Source: an uncultured Alphaproteobacteria bacterium (lineage in GTDB: Bacteria > Pseudomonadota > Alphaproteobacteria > Thalassobaculales > Thalassobaculaceae). From it: DNA of 64,000 nt. This document shows positions 8,907-15,653 of this stretch, piece after piece. Position 1 is the stretch's first letter. Each line of letters starts with the position of its first letter. The stretch lies in the NCBI GenBank assembly GCA_937776645.1, contig CALMRI010000030.1, positions 20,001-84,000 on the forward strand, in the 5' to 3' direction. The position numbers and the translations under genes are program-made. The notes below the pieces were generated by a model. The model saw only the letters and a program-made list of their open reading frames with translations. It was not told the DNA's origin and did no database searches.

Positions 8907-9254
8907 GCCCTTCTGGTTGCTGAGCACGAAGCCGAGATCATCAACGCGCGGGCCAAGGCCGCTCTCGGAGCCGCTAAGGCGCGGGGGAAGCTGCTGGGCA
9001 GCGCAAACCCAAAGATCCGAGATAAGGCGATGGCAGGGCTGTCACGCGCCGCGGTTGTGTCTGCGAAACAAGCCGATCAGCGCGCTGACGAGCTCGTCGC
9101 CCTGGTCGATGGAATCCGCCGCGCCGGGGCAACAACCCTACAGTCGATCGCGGACGCCCTGAACGCGCGCGGGATTCCCACGGCCCGCGGTGGCCAGTGG
9201 TATCCGACGACTGTCAGGAACGCGGCACGGCGTGCTGATCGTGCCGTATCCTGA
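8907..9254 (+). pseudogene. C-terminal remnant of a serine recombinase/resolvase
   Basis: The open frame has no start codon and an in-frame TAG just upstream at 8904. It encodes the hinge and C-terminal part of a serine resolvase-type recombinase: VAEHEAEIINARAKAALGAA (the conserved AEHEAE...R..AAL helix), KARGKLLGS, then a DNA-binding tail with LQSIADALNARGIPTARGG. The N-terminal catalytic domain with its nucleophilic Ser is missing, so the fragment cannot recombine DNA. It sits directly upstream of the repeat island and is likely debris from an earlier mobile-element insertion. Confidence 0.75.
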
Positions 9255-9291
9255 TCAGCGTGACGACTTGGGGATTAAAAGGGGCGCCGTC

Positions 9292-9528
9292 ATGAGTGCG
9301 AGCAAAACAACCAAGAAGCCGACGGAACATGCCTTCACGTTGTGGCGAGCCTTTTCGCGGGGCGGAGTTCGTTTCCTCGCCCAAGCACTATCCGTACTGA
9401 TAATCCGCACAAACCCTAGAATCTCAGGATACCGATTCACGGTCAACAGGCACGGAAGCTACTACCCTATCTACTACCCTGGAGAGCTGGCTCTATCTGA
9501 TGATCAGTTCGTATCTCGGAGGGGGTAG
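9292..9528 (+). pseudogene. Small ORF interrupted by repeat-element copy 1
   Basis: An ATG at 9292 with a GGGG-containing upstream region opens a frame whose first 22 codons (MSASKTTKKPTEHAF...) have alphaproteobacterial-like codon use. At about 9359 the frame passes into the repeat element, whose codon use differs (CTA, AGA, TAT), and stops at 9528 after RFLAQALSVL...SYYPIYYP...DDQFVS. The upstream part is probably the start of an ordinary small conserved protein truncated by the element, which donates a foreign C-terminus. Product not recognised. Confidence 0.45.
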
Positions 9529-9809
9529 GCGGGAGCCAGGGCACCCATGGGGGGTATATATAGATGAGCTTCCGGCACTTATCGGAATTAACCCGTCAAC
9601 AGCTAGGATGTGCCTAGGAGGCCATATAAGACTCACTGAGAGGCCTCAGCGTTATCTGGCGGGAGTTTTGCCTAGATTTAGATGGATAACCGGTATGAGT
9701 GACGGTTTGGGCTTGTGAGTTAGAGTGATGGGTAAGTTGTGGTTATTGTATTAAATAGAATGTTTATAGTTAGTTAGCTTAGATATTCCTTATGGGTATG
9801 CATATTAGA
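9359..9809 (+). repeat. Island repeat unit, copy 1
   Basis: Low-GC sequence relative to flanks. The first part is open for 57 codons (GVRFLAQALS... to about 9528). Compared with copy 2, several differences are third-position synonymous (CAA/CAG, TAC/TAT, AGC/AGT) or conservative (ATA/GTA), hinting at past coding selection. The later part (about 9540-9720) is highly conserved between copies but broken by stops and a one-base indel in every frame. The inner end is the TATGGGTATGCATATTA motif that forms one arm of the 44-bp hairpin. Confidence 0.7.
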
Positions 9810-9872
9810 AGAGCCCTCTCGCCCTTGGGGGCTCTTCTAATATGCATACCCATAAGGAATATCTAAGCTAAC
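9773..9872. repeat. 44-bp perfect inverted repeat (long hairpin)
   Basis: Bases 9773-9816 and 9829-9872 are exact reverse complements, separated by a 12-nt loop (TCTCGCCCTTGG). The left arm is continuous with the inner end of repeat copy 1. The arm motif TAATATGCATACCCATAAG recurs at 11610-11628 and 11755-11773, each time next to a GC-rich hairpin with a CCTTGGGG-type loop. This is a family of mobile-looking hairpins rather than a single terminator. No T-tract follows. Confidence 0.85.
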
Positions 9873-10462
9873 CCACATAAGGTGGTTAACAGTTTTACAA
9901 ACTGATCCGTGTAACACCTCAATAATACATACCCCCCACACCCCCATGGTCCATACCCCGGGGCATAGTCTGGGTGAGCGTATTAAGATGTATTAAGGAT
10001 GCTAAACTATCATTTAAGTGAGGGACAAGGTGGGGGTTTAAGTGATCCCTAAACCTCACCTTAACTACACCTCATATCTTCACCTTCTCTATACTCAGAT
10101 CACTTATTCTCCGTCACCTGAGGTACCCACTACAGCCAAAACCCAAAGTTTAAACCCAGACAAATGGGCTGCAGTGATAGACATGCCTACGGTATACAAA
10201 ACGGTAGACACTTTTGATGCACTTGAAACGTGCCTCCACAGAGTGGTCGCTGGTGGATAGGTGAGTAAGCTGATTCGTTCCCTTGGTCAGAACACAGAGA
10301 GCAATATAGCTTCAGAATGAAGATATTAGAGCAATAGTATTCGAATATTTTAATTCATTACCCGGAATTTATTGGACGACTTGATGGGAAATTTGCGAGA
10401 ATGAACGATGAAGATCAGCATGAAAGACTGATCGAAGGGGTTTTATTTTTTAGGGGGAAGCA
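9873..10462. other. AT-rich leader region of the island
   Basis: Nearly 600 bp of AT-rich sequence between the long hairpin and the cyclase gene. Apart from one weak 72-codon frame (10042-10260) no gene is visible. Runs such as CCCCCCACACCCCCATGG and CATACCCCGGGGCATAG (the latter containing a short palindrome) stand out. The last 60 bases before 10463 contain TTTTATTTTTTAGGGGGAAGC, a strong ribosome site, so the cyclase promoter probably lies in this stretch. Confidence 0.4.
10042..10260 (+). CDS. Weak hypothetical ORF in the island
   Basis: A 72-codon frame. The second half (from about 10120) has a plausible soluble-protein composition (LNPDKWAAVIDMPTVYKTVD, then ALETCLHRVVAGG), but there is no convincing ribosome site and codon use is unlike the chromosome. 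It may be the 3-prime relic of a foreign gene. No family recognised. Confidence 0.2.
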   Translation: MIPKPHLNYTSYLHLLYTQITYSPSPEVPTTAKTQSLNPDKWAAVIDMPTVYKTVDTFDALETCLHRVVAGG

Positions 10463-11425
10463 ATGAAAAAATTGAAAATATTGAGCGTCGCCGGCGCCTT
10501 TTTCTTAGCGCTAAATCTGACCGGCAACGCCCATGCGGCAAGTGAATGCATACCGTCGAAATATGGCAAGGACGATCAAATCGGTGCCGCTAATTTGATC
10601 ACGACGGCTAGCGTGGCCGCTGCCGCCAAGCTCGTCGTAAAAGGTGAGACCCATCCACTGGGCATCGTCATTGACCCAAACATGCCAGCCTTCCCGCCGC
10701 GCAAAATGATGCTGCAAGTTGTACAACCGAACCAGCAATTTGGTCGCTCGATGGCGGGCGACTTCGGCTGGGATATTGTCTACAACGACGATGTGACCCA
10801 GCTTTGGTGGGGGACGGGACCACAAATCGATGGCCTCGGCCATCTGGGCGAATCTGGTATGTTTTATAATTGTAACAAAGGTAAAGAATTCGCCGCCCTG
10901 ACTGGTTTGAAAAAGCTTGGCATCCACACCATTCCACCCATCGTGGCCCGAGGCGTGATGATCGACATGGCCAAGCATTTTGGTGTCACGACGATGGAAG
11001 CAGGTCAACATTTCGACTCCAGCGACATCAAAACCGCCGCCAAGAATCAAGGCGTAATCATCAAGGCTGGCGACGTGGTGTTGTTCCACACCGGATGGAC
11101 TGATGGCAAACTGGCGAGTGCCCCCAAGAGTTGGGTGTCCGGTGAGCCTGGTCTAAGCAACGAGGCGGCCGAGTATCTTGCGACCTTGAACCCGATCGCT
11201 GTGGGCGCCGACACCTGGGGCATTGAGGCTGTGCCACCGAAGAAGGGTGATAAAGTCTTCTACGGTCACGTAACCTTCCTCAAGATGAACGGCATTTACA
11301 TCTTGGAAACTATGAACACCGGTCGCCTGGCCAAGGAAGGCGTAAATGAATTTATGTTCGTACTCGGCCAAGCTCGGCTGAAGGGGGCGGTGCAGATGAT
11401 CATCAACCCAGTTGCCATGTGGTAA
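10463..11425 (+). CDS. Secreted cyclase-family (PF04199-like) protein
   Basis: A 320-residue protein with a clear signal peptide (MKKLKILSVAGAFFLALNLT, cleavage after AHA), followed by a cyclase / kynurenine-formamidase-like fold. Recognisable segments are DQIGAANLIT (about 40), PNQQFGR, IDGLGHLG (about 130), GVMIDMAKHFGV, IKAGDVVLFHTGWTDG (about 200) and GADTWGIEAVPP. In many family members the metal site is HxGTHxDxxxH. Here the stretch reads GTGPQIDGLGH, so the first His is absent and Gln replaces the second. AGGGGGAAGC precedes the ATG. It is the only intact gene between the inverted repeats and ends in a strong terminator. Likely periplasmic hydrolase, substrate unknown. Confidence 0.8.
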   Translation: MKKLKILSVAGAFFLALNLTGNAHAASECIPSKYGKDDQIGAANLITTASVAAAAKLVVKGETHPLGIVIDPNMPAFPPRKMMLQVVQPNQQFGRSMAGDFGWDIVYNDDVTQLWWGTGPQIDGLGHLGESGMFYNCNKGKEFAALTGLKKLGIHTIPPIVARGVMIDMAKHFGVTTMEAGQHFDSSDIKTAAKNQGVIIKAGDVVLFHTGWTDGKLASAPKSWVSGEPGLSNEAAEYLATLNPIAVGADTWGIEAVPPKKGDKVFYGHVTFLKMNGIYILETMNTGRLAKEGVNEFMFVLGQARLKGAVQMIINPVAMW

Positions 11426-11431
11426 GCAAAC

Positions 11432-11458
11432 GGGGAGCGGATAACCGCTCCCCATTTT
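11432..11458 (+). terminator. Rho-independent terminator of the cyclase-family gene
   Basis: A 9-bp perfect GC-rich stem (GGGGAGCGG / CCGCTCCCC, 11432-11440 and 11445-11453) with an ATAA loop, followed by ATTTTTC, begins 6 bp after the stop codon. This is a textbook intrinsic terminator that isolates the gene from downstream sequence. Confidence 0.9.
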
Positions 11459-11571
11459 TCTATCTAAACCACCAGCTGACATGCGGTCCTAATTTAGCTT
11501 TCGTCCCCAACCGAATTCTGGAAATCACCCCTTCAGATGCCAAATCATTTTATAATATATACACCTAATTA

Positions 11572-11628
11572 AGAAGAGCCCTCTCGCCCTTGGGGGCTCG
11601 GGCCTCTCCTAATATGCATACCCATAAG
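11572..11628. repeat. Island hairpin element, second copy
   Basis: The 27 bases from 11573 (GAAGAGCCCTCTCGCCC... to GGGGGCTC) are identical to the core of the 9773-9872 hairpin. They are followed by a variant GGGCCTCTC and the recurring tail TAATATGCATACCCATAAG (11610-11628). Left-arm homology is lost after a few bases, so this copy is a truncated or rearranged hairpin. Confidence 0.65.
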
Positions 11629-11715
11629 CAACAGCAGACCTAACTCACCATCAGGACCAGAAGGTCCTATTCAATGATATCAATAAGGTATCTAACTAAG
11701 CTCTATATCAGTCAG

Positions 11716-11754
11716 GAGAGGTCGGCTGCGGTCCTTGGGGGGCCTCCGCCTCTC
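11716..11754. repeat. Island hairpin element, third copy (variant stem)
   Basis: An imperfect hairpin (GAGAGGTCGG...CCGCCTCTC with a CCTTGGGG-type loop) abuts the TAATATGCATACCCATAAGG tail of repeat copy 2. The stem sequence differs from the other copies but pairing and position are kept. That suggests the fold, not the sequence, is maintained. Confidence 0.5.
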
Positions 11755-12211
11755 TAATATGCATACCCATAAGGAATAGACTACGCTAACCAACTGTTAA
11801 TACAGTCTATTTAATACAATAACCACAACTTACCCATCACTCTAACTCACAAGCCCATAACCGTCACTCATACCGGTTATCCATCTAAATCTAGGCAAAA
11901 CTTCCCGCCAGATAACGCTGAGGCCTCTCAGTGAGTCTTATATGGCCTCCTAGGCACATCCTAGCTGTTGACGGGTTAATTCCGATAAGTGCCGGAAGCA
12001 GGTCTACATATATCCCCCAGGGGTGGCCTGGCTCTCGCCTACCCCTTCAGAAGAGATACGAACTGACGATCAGATAGAGCCAGCTCTGTAGGGTAGTAGA
12101 TAGGGTAGTAACTTCCGTGCCTGTTGACCGTGAATCCATATCCTGAGATTCTAGGGTTTGTGCGGATTACCAGTACGGATAGTGCCTGGGCGAGGAAACG
12201 AACTCCGCCCC
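11755..12211 (-). repeat. Island repeat unit, copy 2 (inverted)
   Basis: Reverse-complement copy of 9359-9809, about nine in ten bases identical, with long exact runs such as the 60-odd bases covering 11926-11992. The 57-codon open frame is kept and ends LSDRQFVSLLKG then TAG at 12039-12041. This shows the copy 1 version (ending RRG) carries a small indel. The outer end at about 12211 lies within the truncated FAD oxidoreductase gene. Confidence 0.75.
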
Positions 12212-12428
12212 TGGGCGTTGGCGGAAGCTGGGCAGAATCACCTCGATCGCGTTCTCGCCGCGCTTCATCACCACATGAACCTGGGGGCCTTGTGGCACAC
12301 CAATCCGCGGCTTGGGTGTCCAGGGGAGCTGGTCCCGCTCGAGGATCAGGACCTGGTCGAAATGTCGGGCCAGAACGCCGGCCGCGAGCACCCCCAATTC
12401 CGGCGCCCAGGATAATCGCGTTTTTCAT
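12212..12428 (-). pseudogene. Truncated, frameshifted FAD-dependent oxidoreductase
   Basis: ATG at 12428 begins MKNAIILGAGIG, the dinucleotide-binding start of a PHBH/UbiH-type FAD monooxygenase. A one-base shift near 12395 moves the homology into the next frame (LAAGVLARHFDQVLILERDQ, then VPQGPQVHVVMKRGENAIEV). The family sequence stops abruptly after about 70 residues, where island repeat copy 2 begins. The enzyme is normally about 400-450 residues and is clearly dead. It was the second gene of an operon with the small protein just upstream. Confidence 0.8.
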
Positions 12429-12439
12429 GATCCAAACTA

Positions 12440-12634
12440 TTACGCTGCAGCCTTGATGGTGAACTCCATCCCGGCCTTGGAGCCGACCCAGAGGCCCGGC
12501 TTCGCCCGGCGCAGGCTGATCAGCAATTCACCGATCGAGACATCCACCCATTCACCCCGCATCCGCACCACGGTGCCGGGCATCTCCTTCTCCGTATCGG
12601 TGCAGGTGACGGTAACCTGATCGTCGAGGCGCAT
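12440..12634 (-). CDS. Small conserved hypothetical protein
   Basis: A 64-residue acidic/basic balanced protein (MRLDDQVTVTCTDTEKEMPG...) with alternating strand-like segments VVRMRGEWVDVSIG and LLISLRRAKPGLWVG, suggesting a small beta-barrel. A GAAGAGA ribosome site precedes the ATG at 12634. The remnant FAD oxidoreductase starts 11 bp after its stop, so the two once formed an operon. Function unknown; composition and ribosome site make it likely real. Confidence 0.65.
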   Translation of the reverse strand: MRLDDQVTVTCTDTEKEMPGTVVRMRGEWVDVSIGELLISLRRAKPGLWVGSKAGMEFTIKAAA

Positions 12635-12765
12635 GGCGGTTCTCTTCCGGTTGGACCCGCGCGATCCTACACGATCGGCGCAAGGGATGGGCGGCGTTAT
12701 GTTTCAGTCACACAAGATAGCTCCGGGAGTTAGAAGAGATCCAATCAACCGCGCGCGCTCTACTC

Positions 12766-13530
12766 CTACCGGGGCGGCACGAAGGCTGCCTGGGTGCCGC
12801 CATCAACCGGGATCGTCGCCCCGGTGACATAGCCGGCATCCTCGCTCAGTAAAAACCGCATCACTTTGACAATGTCGCTCGGCTGGGCGATCCGGCCGAT
12901 CGGCGACGGGCCGGAGGGCCGCCAATTACCCCGGGCCTCTGGTTTGTTTTTGTCGTTGACCATCGGCGTATCGACGGTGCCCGGCGCCAGCGCGTTGACC
13001 AGGATGCCATGGCCGGCGCATTCCACTGCCAGCACGCGGGTAAGCTGACTGACCGCCGCCTTGGAGGCCGAATAGGCGCCACTGTCGATCTTTGGGCGCA
13101 GAGCCGAGACCGAGGACATCAGGATGATCCGCGCCAGCTCTCCCGCATCCGCCGCCTGGCGCAGCATCGGCATCGCCTCGCGGGTGGCCAGCCACAAGCC
13201 GCGCACATTGACGTTGAACACCAGGTCATAATCCTCGACCGACATCTCCGACAGCGGCCCCAGACGCAGCACTCCGGCGCTGCAAATCAAGGCGTTGATC
13301 GAGCCGGCCTTGGCGCCAACTGCCGCCATCGATCCGGCCACCGCGTCGGCCGAGCGTACGTCGCAGGCCAAGGGGTGGAAATTCTTGCTGGCCAGGGTTT
13401 CGCCAGCGGCGGCGACCGCCTGCACGCCGAGATCGAGGCCATAGACGGTCCAGCCCCGTTCCAGCAGATCCCGCGAGGCCTCAAGGCCGATGCCGGAGGC
13501 GGCGCCAGTGATAACGGCTGTATTGCTCAT
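12766..13530 (-). CDS. SDR-family oxidoreductase
   Basis: A 254-residue classical short-chain dehydrogenase with TGAASGIG, the third-position variant CSAG for NNAG, Ser in LMSSVSAL and an intact catalytic YSASK. It ends with GYVTGATIPVDGGTQAAF, as in the FabG/3-hydroxyacyl dehydrogenase group. An acidic residue (GLDLG) after strand two favours NAD(H). An AGGAG ribosome site precedes the ATG. Divergent from the amidohydrolase at 13685. Substrate unknown. Confidence 0.85.
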   Translation of the reverse strand: MSNTAVITGAASGIGLEASRDLLERGWTVYGLDLGVQAVAAAGETLASKNFHPLACDVRSADAVAGSMAAVGAKAGSINALICSAGVLRLGPLSEMSVEDYDLVFNVNVRGLWLATREAMPMLRQAADAGELARIILMSSVSALRPKIDSGAYSASKAAVSQLTRVLAVECAGHGILVNALAPGTVDTPMVNDKNKPEARGNWRPSGPSPIGRIAQPSDIVKVMRFLLSEDAGYVTGATIPVDGGTQAAFVPPR

Positions 13531-13684
13531 CGGGACACTCCTAAGTCTAGCGTGGGTCTGGCGTGACCGACTGATCTGATCCGGTAGGCGATCACGAATA
13601 AACTCGTCGCCAACAGCTTAGGGGATCTAGGCTTACCCAATCGAGTCACGGTTGTGATTTATCCAGATCACGGGGAGAACCAGC

Positions 13685-14731
13685 ATGGCTGCAAGCGAGA
13701 GGCCCGGCCCCTTTGGACGCATCTTCGCGCCAAACCAGAAATGGCTGGCCAAGGCAGAGCCGGAGGAGACCCTAGAGCCCGACCTGGCGATCGTCGATCC
13801 GCATCATCATTTCTGGGACGGCAAGCGGCACCGCTATCTGCTACATGAATTTCTTGGCGATACCAGTACCGGCCACAATGTCGAGGCCACGGTGTTCATC
13901 GAGTGCCAGTCGATGTTCCGCGCCGACGGCCCCGAGGATCTGCGCGCCGTCGGCGAGGTGGAGTTCGTCGCAGGCATCGCCGCGATGTGCGAGAGCGGCG
14001 GCTATGGCCCGATCCGCGCCGGCGCCGGGATCGTCGGCCTCGCCGACCTTGCCCTGGGTGCGGCGGTAGATCCGATATTAGAGACGATGCAGGTGGCCAG
14101 CGGCGGCAGGTTTCGCGGCATCCGCCACGGCGCCGGCTGGGATACCGACCCGATCATCGGCAACAATCATGCCGCGCCCGGATTTGGACTCTATCTGCAG
14201 GACAATTTCCGCGCCGGCCTAGCCTGTCTGACCGCCCGCAATCTGGCCTTGGACGCCCTGTGCTTTCACCCGCAGCTTGGCGATGTAACCGATCTGGCCC
14301 GGTCCGCGCCCGAGGCCAATATCATCCTCAACCACACCGGCATGCCGCTCGGCTATGGTCCCTATGCCGGCAAAAGCGACGAAGTGCACGCCAAATGGCT
14401 GGCCTCGATGACCAAACTGGCCAGCTGCCCGAACGTGGTGGTGAAGCTCGGCGGGATGATGATGCGGTTGGCCTCCTTCGATTATCACAACGCGCCGAGG
14501 CCACTGACATCGGCTGAACTCGCCGACCATTGGCGCCCCTATATAGAGCCGACGATCGAGCTGTTCGGTCCCGAGCGCTGCATGTTCGAGAGCAACTTCC
14601 CGGTCGACGGAATGGGCATCGGCTACGCCGCCCTGTGGAACTGCTTCAAGCGACTGGCGTCCGGCGCCTCGGCGGCTGAGAAGACAGCGCTGTTCGCCGG
14701 CACCGCGCGCCGGGCCTATCGGTTGACGTGA
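13685..14731 (+). CDS. Amidohydrolase-2 family metal-dependent hydrolase
   Basis: A 348-residue TIM-barrel hydrolase of the amidohydrolase 2 family (PF04909), related to dicarboxylate lactonases and fuconolactonases. It has the metal-binding DPHHHFWDG near residue 42, a FRGIRHG segment near 145, CFHPQLGDV, a second metal ligand in ILNHTGMPLG near 218, and MFESNFPVDGMG near 300 with the catalytic Asp region. A GGGGAG ribosome site precedes the ATG. It probably cleaves a lactone or decarboxylates a ring acid. No partner gene names the substrate. Confidence 0.8.
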   Translation: MAASERPGPFGRIFAPNQKWLAKAEPEETLEPDLAIVDPHHHFWDGKRHRYLLHEFLGDTSTGHNVEATVFIECQSMFRADGPEDLRAVGEVEFVAGIAAMCESGGYGPIRAGAGIVGLADLALGAAVDPILETMQVASGGRFRGIRHGAGWDTDPIIGNNHAAPGFGLYLQDNFRAGLACLTARNLALDALCFHPQLGDVTDLARSAPEANIILNHTGMPLGYGPYAGKSDEVHAKWLASMTKLASCPNVVVKLGGMMMRLASFDYHNAPRPLTSAELADHWRPYIEPTIELFGPERCMFESNFPVDGMGIGYAALWNCFKRLASGASAAEKTALFAGTARRAYRLT

Positions 14732-14912
14732 TGGCGGCTCCGGGTCCGGGGCAGCGTGTCTTGCCGAAGCATCATCGCGGAATCACGTGCTATCGGACCA
14801 ACCTATTGGGTCTATGGCCGATTTTTAAGCCGGTTGCTGTTCTAAATTTCTCGAACCCATGGCGTATTTTCGCCGGCTAAAGCCCGAAAAGAAAAACGGA
14901 GGCTGTCCACCG

Positions 14913-15653
14913 ATGAGCCAGTTCATCAACGCCAAGGAAACCATCGTCACCGACGCGATCGACGGGCTGCTGGCGACCTCGGGTGGGGCGTTGACCCGGC
15001 TCGACGGCTATCCGCATATCAAGGTGGTGGTTCGGGCCGACTGGGATCGTTCCAGAGTGGCCTTGGTCTCAGGCGGCGGGTCGGGGCACGAGCCCTCGCA
15101 TGCGGCGCTGGTCGGCGCCGGCCTGCTGACGGCGGCGGTGTGCGGTGAGGTTTTCGCCTCGCCTTCCGTCGATGCAGTGCTGGCCGGCATCCTGGCGGTG
15201 ACCGGTCCAGCGGGCTGCTTGCTGATCGTCAAGAACTACACCGGCGACCGGTTGAATTTTGGCCTCGCCGCCGAGCGCGCCCGGTCCATGGGTCTGACAG
15301 TGTCGATGGTGGTGGTCGACGACGATATCGCCTTACCGGAATTGCCGCAGCCGCGCGGACTGGCCGGCACCTTGTTCGTCCACAAGATCGCCGGCGCGCT
15401 GGCCGAGCAGGGCCGGGATCTGGCCACGGTCACGACGGCGGCGGCACGGGTCATCAAAGGCGTCGCCTCGATCGGCATGTCGCTCGACACCTGCACCCTG
15501 CCGGGGGCGCCGAAAGAGCCCCGGATCGCCGCGGGAAAGGCGGAGCTCGGCCTCGGCATCCACGGCGAGCCGGGGGCGAGCCAAGTGGTCTTTACTGGCG
15601 CCGAACAGGCGGCCCAAATGATCACCGAACGGCTGGCGCCGAGCCATGGGTGA
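14913..15653 (+). CDS. Dihydroxyacetone kinase, DhaK N-terminal part (split gene)
   Basis: These 246 residues correspond to the first two thirds of the DhaK substrate-binding domain: SGGGSGHEPSHAALVG near 50, GEVFASPS, IVKNYTGDRLNFG, and GIHGEPG near 223, whose His covalently binds dihydroxyacetone. The frame ends at 15653, and the remainder of DhaK plus DhaL continues in another frame from 15646. CGGAGG precedes the ATG at 14913, which is preferred over the upstream start at 14859. Together the two frames would make a normal single-chain kinase of about 545 residues. Confidence 0.8.
   Translation: MSQFINAKETIVTDAIDGLLATSGGALTRLDGYPHIKVVVRADWDRSRVALVSGGGSGHEPSHAALVGAGLLTAAVCGEVFASPSVDAVLAGILAVTGPAGCLLIVKNYTGDRLNFGLAAERARSMGLTVSMVVVDDDIALPELPQPRGLAGTLFVHKIAGALAEQGRDLATVTTAAARVIKGVASIGMSLDTCTLPGAPKEPRIAAGKAELGLGIHGEPGASQVVFTGAEQAAQMITERLAPSHG

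Larger units (their letters stand above)
9359..12211. mobile_element. Putative composite element bounded by about 450-bp inverted repeats
   Basis: Two copies of the same sequence, 9359-9809 and the reverse complement of 11755-12211, share long identical runs (roughly nine in ten positions over the full length). They bound about 1.95 kb that contains hairpin elements, an AT-rich stretch, a small ORF, a signal-peptide cyclase-family gene and its terminator. Both outer boundaries fall inside truncated genes: a small ORF on the left and an FAD oxidoreductase on the right. Both start at the same bases (GGGGCGGAGTTCG). The arrangement is like a composite transposon, but no transposase is encoded and no clear target duplication was seen. 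Two independent insertions in opposite orientation, or an assembly join of foreign DNA, remain possible. Confidence 0.55.

Noticed and set aside
11432-11458. Hairpin considered as part of the mobile hairpin family
   Set aside because: Its sequence and T-tract are those of an ordinary intrinsic terminator and it lacks the TAATATGCATACCC tail.
9773-11773. CRISPR-like reading of the repeated hairpin motif
   Set aside because: Only a few copies with irregular spacing of up to about 1.8 kb, no regular spacers and no cas genes.
14838-14855. GTTC-N10-GAAC upstream of the dihydroxyacetone kinase, considered as a LexA site
   Set aside because: Spacing and orientation do not match the alphaproteobacterial GTTC-N7-GTTC form.
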